Positions 28,807 through 39,286 of a stretch of DNA of 64,000 nt are shown piece by piece; positions within the stretch are counted from its first letter, which is position 1; every line of letters starts with the position of its first letter. The stretch is taken from contig NZ_JNZY01000017.1 in NCBI RefSeq assembly GCF_000717655.1, positions 129,100-193,099 of the forward strand, given 5' to 3'. A model generated the notes under the pieces. It worked only from the letters and a program-made list of their open reading frames with translations. It made no database searches and had not been told where the DNA came from. The stretch comes from Streptomyces katrae. GTDB lineage: Bacteria > Actinomycetota > Actinomycetes > Streptomycetales > Streptomycetaceae. Made by a program: the position numbers and the translations under genes.

Positions 28807-29333
28807 CGGCAGTGACCGCAGTACTGCGTGAGATGCGCTGGTGGGACATCGAGCCCGTGCTGGAACTGGAGCACGAGCTGTTCCCCGAGGACGCCTGGTC
28901 CGCGGGCATGTTCTGGTCCGAGCTCGCCCACGCCCGCGGCCCGCACGCCACCCGCCGCTACGTGGTGGCGGAAGAGCCCGGGTCCGGCCGTCTCGTCGGC
29001 TACGCCGGGCTGGCCGCCGCCGGCGACCTGGCCGACGTACAGACCATCGCGGCAGCACGCGACCAGTGGGGGACCGGGCTCGGCGCCCGGCTCCTCACCG
29101 ACCTGCTGCGCGCCGCCACCGCGTTCGAGTGCGCCGAGGTGCTGCTGGAGGTACGGGTGGACAACACCCGGGCCCAGAAGCTCTACGAGCGCTTCGGCTT
29201 CGAGCCGATCGGCTTCCGGCGGGGCTACTACCAGCCCGGCAACGTGGACGCGCTCGTGATGCGCCTGACCGACCCCGCACAAGCAACGACTGAGAACACT
29301 GAGAACACTGAGAGCAGTGAGAGCAATGGCTGA
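28803..29333 (+). CDS. rimI: ribosomal protein alanine N-acetyltransferase RimI (GNAT)
   Basis: The protein has 176 residues from GTG 28803, overlapping the tsaB stop by 4 nt; a GTG three codons later is an alternative. The GNAT core shows [15 protein letters not shown], the acetyl-CoA loop [11 protein letters not shown] and the [27 protein letters not shown] motif. The last 14 residues are encoded by a 9-bp tandem repeat ([12 protein letters not shown]), and the end overlaps tsaD by 8 nt. Its target is classically S18, but actinobacterial RimI can be broader. Confidence 0.92.
   Translation: MTAVTAVLREMRWWDIEPVLELEHELFPEDAWSAGMFWSELAHARGPHATRRYVVAEEPGSGRLVGYAGLAAAGDLADVQTIAAARDQWGTGLGARLLTDLLRAATAFECAEVLLEVRVDNTRAQKLYERFGFEPIGFRRGYYQPGNVDALVMRLTDPAQATTENTENTESSESNG
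29291..29326 (+). repeat. 9-bp tandem repeat, four copies, at the rimI/tsaD junction
   Basis: TGAGAACAC occurs twice (29291-29308), followed by two variants, TGAGAGCAG and TGAGAGCAA (29309-29326). The last base is the A of the tsaD ATG. In the rimI frame it encodes Thr/Glu/Asn/Ser triplets. Confidence 0.9.
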
Positions 29334-30426
29334 CGAACCGCTCGTCCTCGGCATCGAGACCTCCTGCGACGAGACCGGCGTCGGCGTCGTCCGCGGCACC
29401 ACCCTGCTGGCGGACGCGATCGCGTCCAGCGTCGACGAACACGCGCGCTTCGGCGGCGTCGTGCCCGAGGTGGCCTCCCGGGCGCACCTGGAGGCGATGG
29501 TCCCCACCATCGACCGCGCCCTGAAGGAGGCCGGGGTCAGCGCCCGCGACCTCGACGGCATCGCCGTCACCGCGGGTCCCGGCCTCGCCGGGGCGCTGCT
29601 GGTGGGCGTCTCGGCGGCCAAGGCGTACGCGTACGCGCTCGGCAAGCCGCTGTACGGGGTGAACCACCTGGCCTCGCACATCTGCGTCGACCAGCTGGAG
29701 CACGGGCCGCTGCCGGAGCCGACCATGGCGCTGCTGGTGTCCGGCGGGCACTCCTCGCTGCTGCTGGCCCCGGACATCACCTCCGACGTACGGCCGCTGG
29801 GCGCGACCATCGACGACGCGGCGGGCGAGGCCTTCGACAAGATCGCGCGCGTGCTGCAGCTGGGCTTCCCCGGCGGGCCGGTCATCGACCGCCTCGCGCG
29901 CGAGGGCGACCCCAAGGCGATCAACTTCCCGCGCGGGCTGACGGGGCCGCGCGACGCGGCGTACGACTTCTCCTTCTCCGGGCTCAAGACGGCGGTCGCC
30001 CGCTGGATCGAGGCCAAGCGGAACGCGGGCGAGGAGGTGCCGGTGCGCGATGTGGCGGCGTCCTTCCAGGAAGCCGTGGTGGACGTGCTGACGCGCAAGG
30101 CGATCCGTGCGTGCAAGGACGAGGGCGTCGACCACCTGATGATCGGCGGCGGTGTGGCGGCCAATTCCCGGCTGCGGTCGCTGGCGCAGGAGCGGTGTGA
30201 CGACGCGGGGATCATCCTGCGCGTGCCGCGGCCCAAGCTGTGCACGGACAACGGCGCGATGGTGGCGGCGCTGGGCGCGGAGATGGTCAAGCGGAACCGG
30301 CCGGCCTCGGACTGGGACCTGTCGGCGGACTCCTCGCTGCCGGTGACGGACCCGCACGTCCCGGGGACGGCGCACGACCACGACCACGACCACGTGCACG
30401 AGTTGAGCAAGGACAACCTGTACTGA
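29326..30426 (+). CDS. tsaD: tRNA N6-adenosine threonylcarbamoyltransferase TsaD
   Basis: TsaD transfers the threonylcarbamoyl group to A37 of ANN-decoding tRNAs. The protein has 366 residues from ATG 29326. [14 protein letters not shown] opens the ASKHA fold, HLASH carries the metal-binding His pair, and GVAANSRLR and CTDNGAMVA complete the motif set. A His/Asp tail (HDHDHDHVH) near the C-terminus may bind metal. It overlaps rimI upstream and a 90-aa gene downstream by one base. Confidence 0.96.
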   Translation: MADEPLVLGIETSCDETGVGVVRGTTLLADAIASSVDEHARFGGVVPEVASRAHLEAMVPTIDRALKEAGVSARDLDGIAVTAGPGLAGALLVGVSAAKAYAYALGKPLYGVNHLASHICVDQLEHGPLPEPTMALLVSGGHSSLLLAPDITSDVRPLGATIDDAAGEAFDKIARVLQLGFPGGPVIDRLAREGDPKAINFPRGLTGPRDAAYDFSFSGLKTAVARWIEAKRNAGEEVPVRDVAASFQEAVVDVLTRKAIRACKDEGVDHLMIGGGVAANSRLRSLAQERCDDAGIILRVPRPKLCTDNGAMVAALGAEMVKRNRPASDWDLSADSSLPVTDPHVPGTAHDHDHDHVHELSKDNLY

Positions 30427-30698
30427 TGGGCACCGTCGCGCTGATGTGGGAGGCCCGGGCCGCCGCCGGGCGGGGCAACGAGCTGCTGGAATGGGCCCGT
30501 TCGCAGGTGCTCGCGCGCGAGCCGGTGCGCCGCGAGCTGCTGCGGGCCCCGCAGGACCGGGTGCTGGTCGTCACCTGGTGGGAGGCGGCCGAGGGCGTGG
30601 CGGCGGAACTGCCCGAACTCCCCGAGCCCGCCGCCGATCTGATCACCCGTCCGGTACACCGCTGGCGGTTCGAGTCGGTGGAGACCACCGGCAGTTGA
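30426..30698 (+). CDS. hypothetical protein (90 aa), tsaD-coupled
   Basis: The ATG at 30426 shares its A with the tsaD stop (TGATG), so translation is probably coupled. The small acidic protein reads ALMWEARAAAGRGNELLEWARSQVL... then RVLVVTWWE, a beta-alpha-beta pattern that could be a ferredoxin-like (ABM-type) fold. That is a weak impression only, with no catalytic residue to point to. No function is assigned. Confidence 0.65.
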   Translation: MGTVALMWEARAAAGRGNELLEWARSQVLAREPVRRELLRAPQDRVLVVTWWEAAEGVAAELPELPEPAADLITRPVHRWRFESVETTGS

Positions 30699-30767
30699 CG
30701 CGTCGGAGGTGTCCGGCCCTTCTCGAGCCGCTCCGGACCGGAGTTGTGGCCGGATGCCGATATCGTC

Positions 30768-31406
30768 ATGCGCATGCCTCGTCGTGACCTGCCGCCTCCG
30801 CCGCCTCCCGCCCACCTGCGCGCCTGGCTGGACGAGGGCACCGTACGGGCCGACCGGGCGCGGTTCCTGCAGGACCTGCGCCGGCGCAGCCTGGGCATCG
30901 GGCGGTTGCTGCTGCTCTGGACCGTCGCCGCGGTCTTCGCGCTCGGCTGGTCCTTCGTCGGCATGGCCCTGATGTCCTTCGAGGTGCCCGGCGACCCGTT
31001 CGCGTACGTATTCGGCCTCATCTTCGCCCTCCTCGGCGCGGGCGTGCTGATCCCGGCGGGGTTCTGGTTCGCCCGCGGCGCCAAGCGCGACCGCCGGGTG
31101 CGCCAACTGCTGTGCGCATGGGCGGAGTCGGACCGGGATCCGGCCGCCGATGTCCGGCTCCGCGCCCCCGGGCTGAGCCTGACCTGGCTGCTGGCCTCCT
31201 TCGCGCTGGCCGCGTTCGGGCTGTACGTGACCTTCGGGTCCGCGGCGTCGGCCCGCCCGGGCGAGGCGACGTACGGCGAGGTCACGTACTTCATCGGCCT
31301 CGGCATGATCCTGTGGATCACGGGCCTGCTGGGCCTCGGCAAGGCGGGCGCGCACTACCGGTGGGCGGTGCGCGCCTTCCGCGGCGGCGCTACTGCGGTG
31401 CGCTGA
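30768..31406 (+). CDS. small polytopic membrane protein, unknown function
   Basis: The protein has 212 residues from ATG 30768; ATG 30774 and a TTG at 30744 are alternatives. A Pro-rich N-terminus (LPPPPPPAH) precedes four hydrophobic segments in two pairs, about 43-64 and 76-98, then 133-153 and 169-190, with a charged cytoplasmic loop (KRDRRVRQ) between pairs. The family is not recognised. Its end overlaps the convergent methyltransferase gene by 17 nt. Confidence 0.7.
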   Translation: MRMPRRDLPPPPPPAHLRAWLDEGTVRADRARFLQDLRRRSLGIGRLLLLWTVAAVFALGWSFVGMALMSFEVPGDPFAYVFGLIFALLGAGVLIPAGFWFARGAKRDRRVRQLLCAWAESDRDPAADVRLRAPGLSLTWLLASFALAAFGLYVTFGSAASARPGEATYGEVTYFIGLGMILWITGLLGLGKAGAHYRWAVRAFRGGATAVR

Positions 31407-32571
31407 CCGGCGAGCCGATCAGCATCGAGGGGGCGCCCGCGACCCGGGTCAGGAAGACCGTCGCGGAGTGCGGCCCCTGCGGCTTGACCTTCTTGCGCAG
31501 CTCCTCGGGCTCGATGGCCGAACCGCGCTTCTTCACGGTCAGGATGCCCACCTCGCGCTCGCGCAGCAGTGCCTTGAGCTTCTTGAGGCCGAAGGGCAGC
31601 ACGTCGGTGATCTCGTACGCGGCGGCGTACGGCGTCGCGCGCAGCTCGTCGGCGGTGACGTACGCAATGGTCGGGTCGATGAGCCGGCCGCCCAGCTGCT
31701 CGGCGACCTCGGCGACGAGGTGGGCGCGGATCACGGCGCCGTCGGGCTCGTACAGGTAGCGGCCGACGGGCCCGGCCTCGGGATCGGGCAGGGGATCGGC
31801 GGTGTGCAGGGTGCGCGGGCCGGGCAGCAGGGTGGCGCGGACGGTGCCGGGCACGGTCCCGAACCACAGCACGGCCTCCTTGACGTCGCCCTGGTCCGAG
31901 ATCCACTCGGCCTCGGCCTCCTGCGGCACGGCCTCGTGCGGGATTCCGGGGGCGATCTTGATGGCGGCGTACTCGGCCGTGCGGGCGGCCTCGACGGCCC
32001 ATGACAGCGGCGGCGAGTAGCTCTCCGGGTCGAAGATCCGGCCGCGGCCGCCGCGCCGGGCCGGGTCGAGGAAGACGGCGTCGCACCCGGAGGTGTCCAC
32101 GTCGGTCACGTCCGCCTCGCGGACCTCGATGAGCTCCGCCAGCCCCAGGGCCTCGGCGTTGGCGCGGGCGACGGCGACGGTCAGCGGGTCGCGGTCCACG
32201 GCCAGTACGCGGATGCCGAGCCGGGCCAGGGCGAGGGCGTCGCCGCCGATGCCGCAGCACAGGTCGGCGACGCTGCGCACGCCGAGTTCCGCGAGCCGCC
32301 CGGCGCGGTACGAGGCCACCGAGGCGCGGGTGGCCATCTCGCCGCCGCCGGGCGTGAAGTACATCCGGAACGCGTCCTCGGCGCCGAACTTCGCCACCGC
32401 TCGCTGCCGCAGCCGGGCCTGCCCGAGCGCGGCGGAGACCAGTGCGGCGGGGTGCTCGCGGCGCAGCCGGGTGGCGACGGCGAGTTCCTGGGACGGGTCG
32501 TAGTCGCGCAGCGAGTCGAGGAGGGCGCGGCCCTCGGCGGTGAGGAGCGCGGCGAAGTCTTCGGGGGTCAC
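31390..32571 (-). CDS. class I SAM-dependent methyltransferase with THUMP-like C-terminus
   Basis: The protein has 393 residues from GTG 32571. The Rossmann SAM-binding motif is VADLCCGIGGDALALARLG, with AVDRDPLTVAVARANAEALG as motif II and AVFLDPARRGGRGR in the NPPY position. The C-terminal 90 residues or so (EITDVLPFGLKKLKALLREREVGILTVKKRG) resemble the THUMP-like domain often joined to this family. The substrate is unknown; RNA is plausible. Confidence 0.85.
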   Translation of the reverse strand: MTPEDFAALLTAEGRALLDSLRDYDPSQELAVATRLRREHPAALVSAALGQARLRQRAVAKFGAEDAFRMYFTPGGGEMATRASVASYRAGRLAELGVRSVADLCCGIGGDALALARLGIRVLAVDRDPLTVAVARANAEALGLAELIEVREADVTDVDTSGCDAVFLDPARRGGRGRIFDPESYSPPLSWAVEAARTAEYAAIKIAPGIPHEAVPQEAEAEWISDQGDVKEAVLWFGTVPGTVRATLLPGPRTLHTADPLPDPEAGPVGRYLYEPDGAVIRAHLVAEVAEQLGGRLIDPTIAYVTADELRATPYAAAYEITDVLPFGLKKLKALLREREVGILTVKKRGSAIEPEELRKKVKPQGPHSATVFLTRVAGAPSMLIGSPVSAPQ

Positions 32572-32671
32572 CGGTTCATTGTCGGTCAGTGTGGGCCACT
32601 CGATGGAAGGTCGTCTTCCGTTCGCGGTGTCGGCGGGGCGGCGTGCGGGTCGGATGCCAGGATGCGCTGCT

Positions 32672-33631
32672 ATGCAGCTAGTCAGACAAAAGGAACATAA
32701 GACGCTCCATGGTCACCGGTCCGCGGTCGGTCCGCGCGGCCGAGTCGGGGTGGCACTGGCCGCACTGCTGGTCGCCGCCCTCGGAACCGGCTGCGGCTCC
32801 TCCGCGGACTCGCAGACGCCGGCCAAGACCAAGGCCGGCAAAGCCGGCAAGGGCGCCGAGGCGGCGGGTGCGGCGGGCGCGGCCGCGGGCTCGGCCGAGC
32901 AGCTGAAGGCCGCCCAGCAGGCCCGGATCGCCGCGGCGAAGAAGTGGAAACTGGCCAAGCCGCCGCTGGCCGCGCCGGCCGCACCGCAGACGAAGCCGGA
33001 GATCAGCACCCGCGAGGGCTTCGAGGTCGAGGGCCAGGAAGGCCTCCCGCCGGTCTTCACCACCGTCCCCACGGAGGACAAGGTCGTCTTCCTGACGATC
33101 GACGACGGCGCGGAGAAGGACCCCGAGTTCCTGAAGATGATGCAGGAGCTGAAGATCCCGTACACGGCGTTCCTCAGCGACTACCTCGTCCGCGACAACT
33201 ACCCCTACTTCAAGGAGATGCAGGCCGCCGGCGTCACCCTGAACAACCACACGCTCAACCACCGGTACATGCCGGCCCTCTCGTACGAGGAGCAGCACGA
33301 GGAGATCTGCGGCCAGCAGGACACGATCCAGAAGCAGTTCGGCAAACGGCCGACGCTCTTCCGGCCGCCGTACGGCAACTACAACGAGGACACGCTGCGC
33401 GCGGCGAAGTCCTGCGGCATCAAGGCGGTCCCGCTGTGGAACGCCGAGGCCTTCCCGAACCGCATGGACTGGCGGGAGTGGGACCGCGACCTCCACCCCG
33501 GCGACATCATCCTGACTCATTTCCGAGGGCGGGAGGACTGGAAGGGGTCGATGCCTGACATGATCCGTCATGTCATGAAGACCGTCACGGACAAAGGGTA
33601 CGCCGTGGCTCGCCTGGAGGACTACTTGTGA
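32672..33631 (+). CDS. lipoprotein polysaccharide deacetylase (CE4), first of a tandem pair
   Basis: The protein has 319 residues from ATG 32672. The signal (RGRVGVALAALLVAALGTGC) ends in lipobox GTGC. A Lys/Ala-rich spacer of about 75 residues leads to a NodB-like domain: TIDDGAEKD (catalytic Asp pair), NNHTLNH (metal His), RPPYGNYN, and a late HFRGRED with the catalytic His. Likely substrates are wall or capsule amino sugars. It overlaps the next paralogue by 4 nt (GTGA), so both copies are made together. Confidence 0.88.
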   Translation: MQLVRQKEHKTLHGHRSAVGPRGRVGVALAALLVAALGTGCGSSADSQTPAKTKAGKAGKGAEAAGAAGAAAGSAEQLKAAQQARIAAAKKWKLAKPPLAAPAAPQTKPEISTREGFEVEGQEGLPPVFTTVPTEDKVVFLTIDDGAEKDPEFLKMMQELKIPYTAFLSDYLVRDNYPYFKEMQAAGVTLNNHTLNHRYMPALSYEEQHEEICGQQDTIQKQFGKRPTLFRPPYGNYNEDTLRAAKSCGIKAVPLWNAEAFPNRMDWREWDRDLHPGDIILTHFRGREDWKGSMPDMIRHVMKTVTDKGYAVARLEDYL

Positions 33632-34497
33632 GGTACGCGCGCCGGTTGACAGCCGGAACGCTGGCGGCCGGCGCGCTCGCGCTGTCCCTGACGGGGTGCG
33701 GGAACAGCGTGGACCCGATCGAAAGACTGGGCCGCAAGACGGCGGAGGCGCAGCAGTCGCCGACGGCGACTCCGTCGCGGTCGGCGGCCACTGCCGCGCC
33801 CGGGGACGAGGCGTACAGGAAGTGGGGCTTGAAGTCCCCCCTGGAGTTCGCCCCGAAGCCCGCCCAGAAGCCCGCCCTCCCGTCGGCCACCCCGGGCAAG
33901 GCCCAGGTGGTGGACCGAATACCCGTCCCGCCGACGGACAAAGTCGTCTTCCTGACCTTCGACGACGGCGCGGAGAAGGACCCCGAGTTCCTGAAGATGG
34001 CGGCCGACCTCAAGCTGCCGATCAGCATGTTCCTGACGGACAACATAGCGTCGTCGGACTACGGGCACTTCGAGAAGCTCCGCGACAACGGTTCCGGCAG
34101 CACGATCAACAACCACACGCTGACGCACCCGAACCTCCGGACCCTGCCCTTCGCGGCGCAGAAGAAGGAGATCTGCGGCCAGCAGGAGCGTCTGGAGAAG
34201 CGCTTCGGCACCAAGCCGGTCCGCTTCCGCCCGCCGTACGGCAACTACAACGACGACACCCTCAAGGCCGCCGCCGAATGCGGCATCTCGCAGGTTGTCC
34301 TGTGGCGCGCGTCGATGCAGATCAACAACTTCCAGTACGCCGAGGGCTCCGCCCTCAAACCGGGCGACATCATCCTGGCCCACTTCCGCGGCCCGTCGGA
34401 ACTCAAGGGCTCGACGGAAATCCAGATGACGACCCGCATGCTCCAGCGCATCCAGGAACAGGGCTACCGCATCGGCCGCCTGGAGGACTACCTCTGA
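33628..34497 (+). CDS. lipoprotein polysaccharide deacetylase (CE4), second of a tandem pair
   Basis: The protein has 289 residues from GTG 33628, with lipobox LTGC near residue 24. The catalytic set parallels the first copy: TFDDGAEKD, NNHTLTH, RPPYGNYN and AHFRG. The pair share long identical runs, such as DDGAEKDPEFLKM and ICGQQ, and both end in RLEDYL, so they arose by gene duplication. The linker here is Thr/Ser/Pro-rich instead of Lys/Ala-rich. Confidence 0.88.
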   Translation: MRYARRLTAGTLAAGALALSLTGCGNSVDPIERLGRKTAEAQQSPTATPSRSAATAAPGDEAYRKWGLKSPLEFAPKPAQKPALPSATPGKAQVVDRIPVPPTDKVVFLTFDDGAEKDPEFLKMAADLKLPISMFLTDNIASSDYGHFEKLRDNGSGSTINNHTLTHPNLRTLPFAAQKKEICGQQERLEKRFGTKPVRFRPPYGNYNDDTLKAAAECGISQVVLWRASMQINNFQYAEGSALKPGDIILAHFRGPSELKGSTEIQMTTRMLQRIQEQGYRIGRLEDYL

Positions 34498-34749
34498 CCC
34501 GGCCCGCCGGACAACGGATTCCCGGCCGCGGGCTCGACGCGCTGCAACCCCACCACCTCGATCGGCCGGCGGCGTTGCACGGACGGCCGTCGGACGCCGA
34601 GCCGGGCGGAGCGCCTAGCGATTTGCTGCGTCCACGGCCTGACCGGCACCGCAGCGTCATCTCATCGCTGTCTGGTGCAGGTTGACCCCACCCAGACCCG
34701 GAAAGGGTGCCTGTGGGCCCTCCATGCTCCGTACCCCGGTCCCGGCCGC

Positions 34750-36162
34750 TCACCCCCGAGCGGCAGCCCCGGCCGCCACCACCGGCGTGATCGTCGTTTC
34801 CGCCGGGCCCTGGGCGTCCGCCTCGCGTTGGCGTTGCGTGCTGTCACTGATGCGGAGGAGCAGCGCGATCATGATCCAGTTGGCCAGGAGGGACGAGCCG
34901 CCCTTCGCCAGGAACGGCAGCGCCTTGCCGGTCAGCGGGATCAGGCCCGTCACGCCGCCCGCCACCACGAACACCTGCAGCGCCAGCGCCGCCGACAGGC
35001 CCACCGCCAGCAGCTTCCCGAACGGGTCGCGGGCACCCAGCGCCATCCGCAGCCCCCGCTGGACCAGCAGGGCGTACAGGATCAGCACAGCCATGACCCC
35101 GGCCAGCCCGAGCTCCTCGCCCACCGTGGTCAGGATGAAGTCGCTGCGCCCCGCGAAGCCGATCAGCTCCGGGTGGCCCTGCCCCAGCCCCGTGCCCGAA
35201 ATGCCGCCCGTGCCGAAGCTGAACAGCGCCTGCGCGGACTGGTCCGAGACGACCCCTGGCGGCCGCTCCTTCCAGTAGTACGACAGCGGCTCCAGCCAGG
35301 CGGCCACGCGCCCCTTGACGTGCGGTTCCGTCGAGCCCACGACGAAGGCCCCCACCCCCGCCATGAGCAGGCCCGTCACGATCCAGCTGGTGCGCTCGGT
35401 GGCGACGTACAGCATCACCACGAACACACCGAAGAAGATCAGCGACGTACCCAGGTCGCGCTCGAAGACCAGCACCAGCAGCGACACGATCCACACCGTG
35501 ATGATCGGCCCGAGCTGCCGCATCGGCGGCAGCCGCATGCCCAGGAACTTCCGGCCCGTCAGGGCCAGCGAGTCCCGGTGGATGACGAGATAGCCCGCGA
35601 AGAAGACCGAGATCATGATCTTCACGAACTCGCCCGGCTGGAGCGAGAACCCGAACAGGATGATCCAGCGTTTCGCCCCGTACGTGTCCGCGCCGAAGAA
35701 CGCCGGCGCGATCAGCAGCACCAGCGCGACGGCCATCGTGATGTAGATGAACCGCTGCAGCAGCCGGTGGTCGCGCAGCAGCGCCACCACCGCCAGGCAC
35801 GCGGCCACGCCGATGACCGTCCACTGCAGCTGTCCGGGCGCGTTCGCGTCACCGCCGTACCGCGCGATGTACGACTGGTCGAGCCGGTGCAGCAGCACCA
35901 GCCCGAGCCCCGACAGCAGCATCGCGAGCGGGAAGATCAGCGGATCCGCGTACGCCGCGAACCGGCGCACGCCCAGGTGCCCCACCAGCGCCAGCAGCGT
36001 CATGCTGATCGTGAAACCGGTGAGGTTGGCTGGCAGCTCGCCGTTCATCGCCAGGCCGGCGCTCGCATGCCCGAAGACGGTGAGGGCAACGACGAAGACA
36101 AGAAGCAGCGCCTCGGTACGGCGGCGTGCGCCCGCCGTCGTGAGGGGTCTCAGTCCGCGCAC
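34750..36162 (-). CDS. FtsW/RodA/SpoVE family SEDS protein
   Basis: The protein has 470 residues with about ten membrane helices and is a SEDS-type peptidoglycan glycosyltransferase. Key segments are GAKRWIILFGFSLQPGEFVKIMISVFFAGYL, FERDLGTSLIFFG, and the end FLAKGGSSLLANWIMIALLLRISD. The catalytic Asp is in the ERDLG segment. The start is GTG 36162. No PBP partner is adjacent, so I cannot say whether it serves division, sporulation or elongation. Confidence 0.9.
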   Translation of the reverse strand: MRGLRPLTTAGARRRTEALLLVFVVALTVFGHASAGLAMNGELPANLTGFTISMTLLALVGHLGVRRFAAYADPLIFPLAMLLSGLGLVLLHRLDQSYIARYGGDANAPGQLQWTVIGVAACLAVVALLRDHRLLQRFIYITMAVALVLLIAPAFFGADTYGAKRWIILFGFSLQPGEFVKIMISVFFAGYLVIHRDSLALTGRKFLGMRLPPMRQLGPIITVWIVSLLVLVFERDLGTSLIFFGVFVVMLYVATERTSWIVTGLLMAGVGAFVVGSTEPHVKGRVAAWLEPLSYYWKERPPGVVSDQSAQALFSFGTGGISGTGLGQGHPELIGFAGRSDFILTTVGEELGLAGVMAVLILYALLVQRGLRMALGARDPFGKLLAVGLSAALALQVFVVAGGVTGLIPLTGKALPFLAKGGSSLLANWIMIALLLRISDSTQRQREADAQGPAETTITPVVAAGAAARG

Positions 36163-36350
36163 GGGATGCCGCCACCGTCGATGGCGGGGCCGCCGCTGCC
36201 GCTGCCGCTGCCGCTGGCGCTCGAGGTCGGCGCCCGGGCGGCGGCAGCCGGTCCCGGGGGCGCCCCTGGTGCGTCGCTCGGGCTCGGAGCGGCCGCAGAG
36301 GCGGAAGCCTCCGGTCCGATCTGCTCGGCAATGAGGCGCTTTATCTTCAT
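36150..36350 (-). CDS. possible small ORF overlapping the FtsW/RodA start
   Basis: A 66-residue frame from ATG 36350 begins MKIKRLIAEQIGPE and then becomes Ala/Pro/Ser/Gly-rich with an SGSGSG run. Its stop lies 13 nt inside the SEDS gene, a configuration that suggests coupling. The N-terminus looks protein-like, but the ribosome site is weak. It could be a leader or small partner of the SEDS protein, or noise. Confidence 0.35.
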   Translation of the reverse strand: MKIKRLIAEQIGPEASASAAAPSPSDAPGAPPGPAAAARAPTSSASGSGSGSGGPAIDGGGIPCAD

Positions 36351-36438
36351 ATCGTCTACGACGTTTATGTCCTCGCCATGGTTCCTTCCGAACCGCTCGA
36401 CGGGCAGTGTCGTGGAGGCCGCCTTCCCGCTTTCCCCA

Positions 36439-36918
36439 TCACCCGGCCGGGCACTCGTGGTTGTCGCCGCCGCTGAAGCACTGCCCGTACGTGCCGTTGT
36501 ACGGCGACGAGGGCGCGGGCGGATCCGCCCGTGGCTCGGCGCGGCCCTGGTAGGCCAGGGCGGCGGCGCCCACGAGCACGGCCGCACACGCCAGTGCCTG
36601 GACGCATCCGGTGACGGGCGCGCTGCGGCGGAAGGCGCGGCCCGAGACGACCCCGATGGTCAAGGCGGCCAGGACGAGTCCGCCCAGCAGCAGGGTCAGG
36701 ACCGTACGGGCGTCGCCGCCGGTGCCCTCGGCGTCCCAGGCGGCCATCATCGCCACGTAGAGGCCGGCGGCGAGGACGATGGCCTCCAGTACGGTCAGCA
36801 GCAGGGCCGTGGCGATGTCCGCGCCCCAGTCGGATCCGGTGCGCCTGCCGGGTGTGGGTGTCGTCATGGCCGCAGTGTCGCCCGGGGGCACCGCCCGCAC
36901 CTGAGTACGGGTACTCAT
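36439..36918 (-). CDS. small membrane protein, unknown function
   Basis: The protein has 159 residues from ATG 36918 (MSTRTQVR); ATG 36867 (MTTPTPGRR) is also possible. Three hydrophobic segments are visible: ALLLTVLEAIVLAAGLYVAMM, VLTLLLGGLVLAALTIGVV and ACAAVLVGAAALAYQG. The C-terminal tail after the third span ends with a Cys pair spaced by nine residues (QCFSGGDNHEC). Unrecognised. It is divergent from groES. Confidence 0.65.
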   Translation of the reverse strand: MSTRTQVRAVPPGDTAAMTTPTPGRRTGSDWGADIATALLLTVLEAIVLAAGLYVAMMAAWDAEGTGGDARTVLTLLLGGLVLAALTIGVVSGRAFRRSAPVTGCVQALACAAVLVGAAALAYQGRAEPRADPPAPSSPYNGTYGQCFSGGDNHECPAG

Positions 36919-36984
36919 AGCCGGGTCCTGCACCTCGCGGCGCGCCGCGGCCCGGCCGGATGGTGACGCCGCGCGGAGGCTGAA

Positions 36985-37011
36985 TTGGCACTCCGCTTGA
37001 CCGAGTGCTAA
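36985..37011 (+). promoter_or_regulatory. CIRCE operator 1 (HrcA site) upstream of groES
   Basis: TTGGCACTC (36985-36993), nine bases, then GAGTGCTAA (37003-37011): this matches the CIRCE consensus TTAGCACTC-N9-GAGTGCTAA with one change. The -35 hexamer of the groES promoter lies in the spacer, so bound HrcA would block RNA polymerase. Confidence 0.9.
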
Positions 37012-37026
37012 TCGCCGGAATAGTCT
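36997..37026 (+). promoter_or_regulatory. groES-groEL1 promoter
   Basis: TTGACC (36997-37002) and TAGTCT (37021-37026) have an 18-nt spacer, a good vegetative promoter. Its -35 sits inside CIRCE 1, and CIRCE 2 begins just after the -10, near the expected transcription start. Confidence 0.7.
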
Positions 37027-37031
37027 CGCAC

Positions 37032-37058
37032 CTGGCACTCGCCACCGGTGAGTGCCAA
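37032..37058 (+). promoter_or_regulatory. CIRCE operator 2 (HrcA site) upstream of groES
   Basis: CTGGCACTC (37032-37040), nine bases, then GAGTGCCAA (37050-37058): a second CIRCE copy with one or two substitutions per arm. It is 47 nt downstream of the first, start to start, at or just after the likely transcription start. Confidence 0.85.
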
Positions 37059-37157
37059 CACAGCGACGGGCAGGTCCGGCACCCGCGACGACGGATCCAC
37101 CTGGTCGCCACCTCAGACAGTTAGCCCCGTGAGATCTCCGAAGGGGGAGGTCGGATC

Positions 37158-37466
37158 GTGACGACCACCAGCTCCAAGGTTGCCATCAAGCCGCTCGAGG
37201 ACCGCATCGTGGTCCAGCCGCTCGACGCCGAGCAGACCACGGCTTCCGGCCTGGTCATCCCGGACACCGCGAAGGAGAAGCCCCAGGAGGGCGTCGTCCT
37301 CGCCGTGGGCCCGGGTCGCTTCGAGGACGGCCAGCGTCTCCCGCTGGACGTCAGCGTCGGCGACATCGTGCTGTACAGCAAGTACGGCGGCACCGAAGTG
37401 AAGTACAGCGGCGAGGAGTACCTCGTCCTCTCGGCTCGCGACGTGCTCGCGATCATCGAGAAGTAA
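37158..37466 (+). CDS. groES: co-chaperonin GroES
   Basis: The protein has 102 residues from GTG 37158, behind GGGGGAGG (37143-37150). [16 protein letters not shown], the mobile loop ([21 protein letters not shown]) and [24 protein letters not shown] are the family signature. GroES caps the GroEL cavity. Two CIRCE sites and one promoter precede it, so HrcA heat-shock control is expected. Confidence 0.97.
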   Translation: MTTTSSKVAIKPLEDRIVVQPLDAEQTTASGLVIPDTAKEKPQEGVVLAVGPGRFEDGQRLPLDVSVGDIVLYSKYGGTEVKYSGEEYLVLSARDVLAIIEK

Positions 37467-37573
37467 TTCACCGAAGCGCCAAGCATTGCTTTGAGCTGCG
37501 CCCCTGGTCACCCCGCTGATTGCCGGGCGGCAAGGGGCGCAGTTCGTTAAACCCGAGTTTTCGAGAGGGCTGA

Positions 37574-39211
<1,638 letters not shown>

Positions 39212-39229
39212 CCTGCCGAGTAGCTGAAC

Positions 39230-39271
39230 GGGCCCCGGTCGCCGCCGCCAACGCGGCGGTGACCGGGGCCC
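39230..39271 (+). terminator. strong hairpin terminator after groEL1
   Basis: A 19-bp stem, left arm 39230-39248 (GGGCCCCGGTCGCCGCCGC) and right arm 39253-39271, has one G-T pair and a CAAC loop, followed by TTTCC. It can also stop the convergent gene at 39287. Confidence 0.88.
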
Positions 39272-39286
39272 TTTCCGTGACCGGGA

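Noticed and set aside
34675..36966. 763-residue frame antisense to the SEDS gene
   Set aside because: It is rich in Arg, Gln and His, the complement pattern of membrane-helix codons; the SEDS protein is unambiguous.
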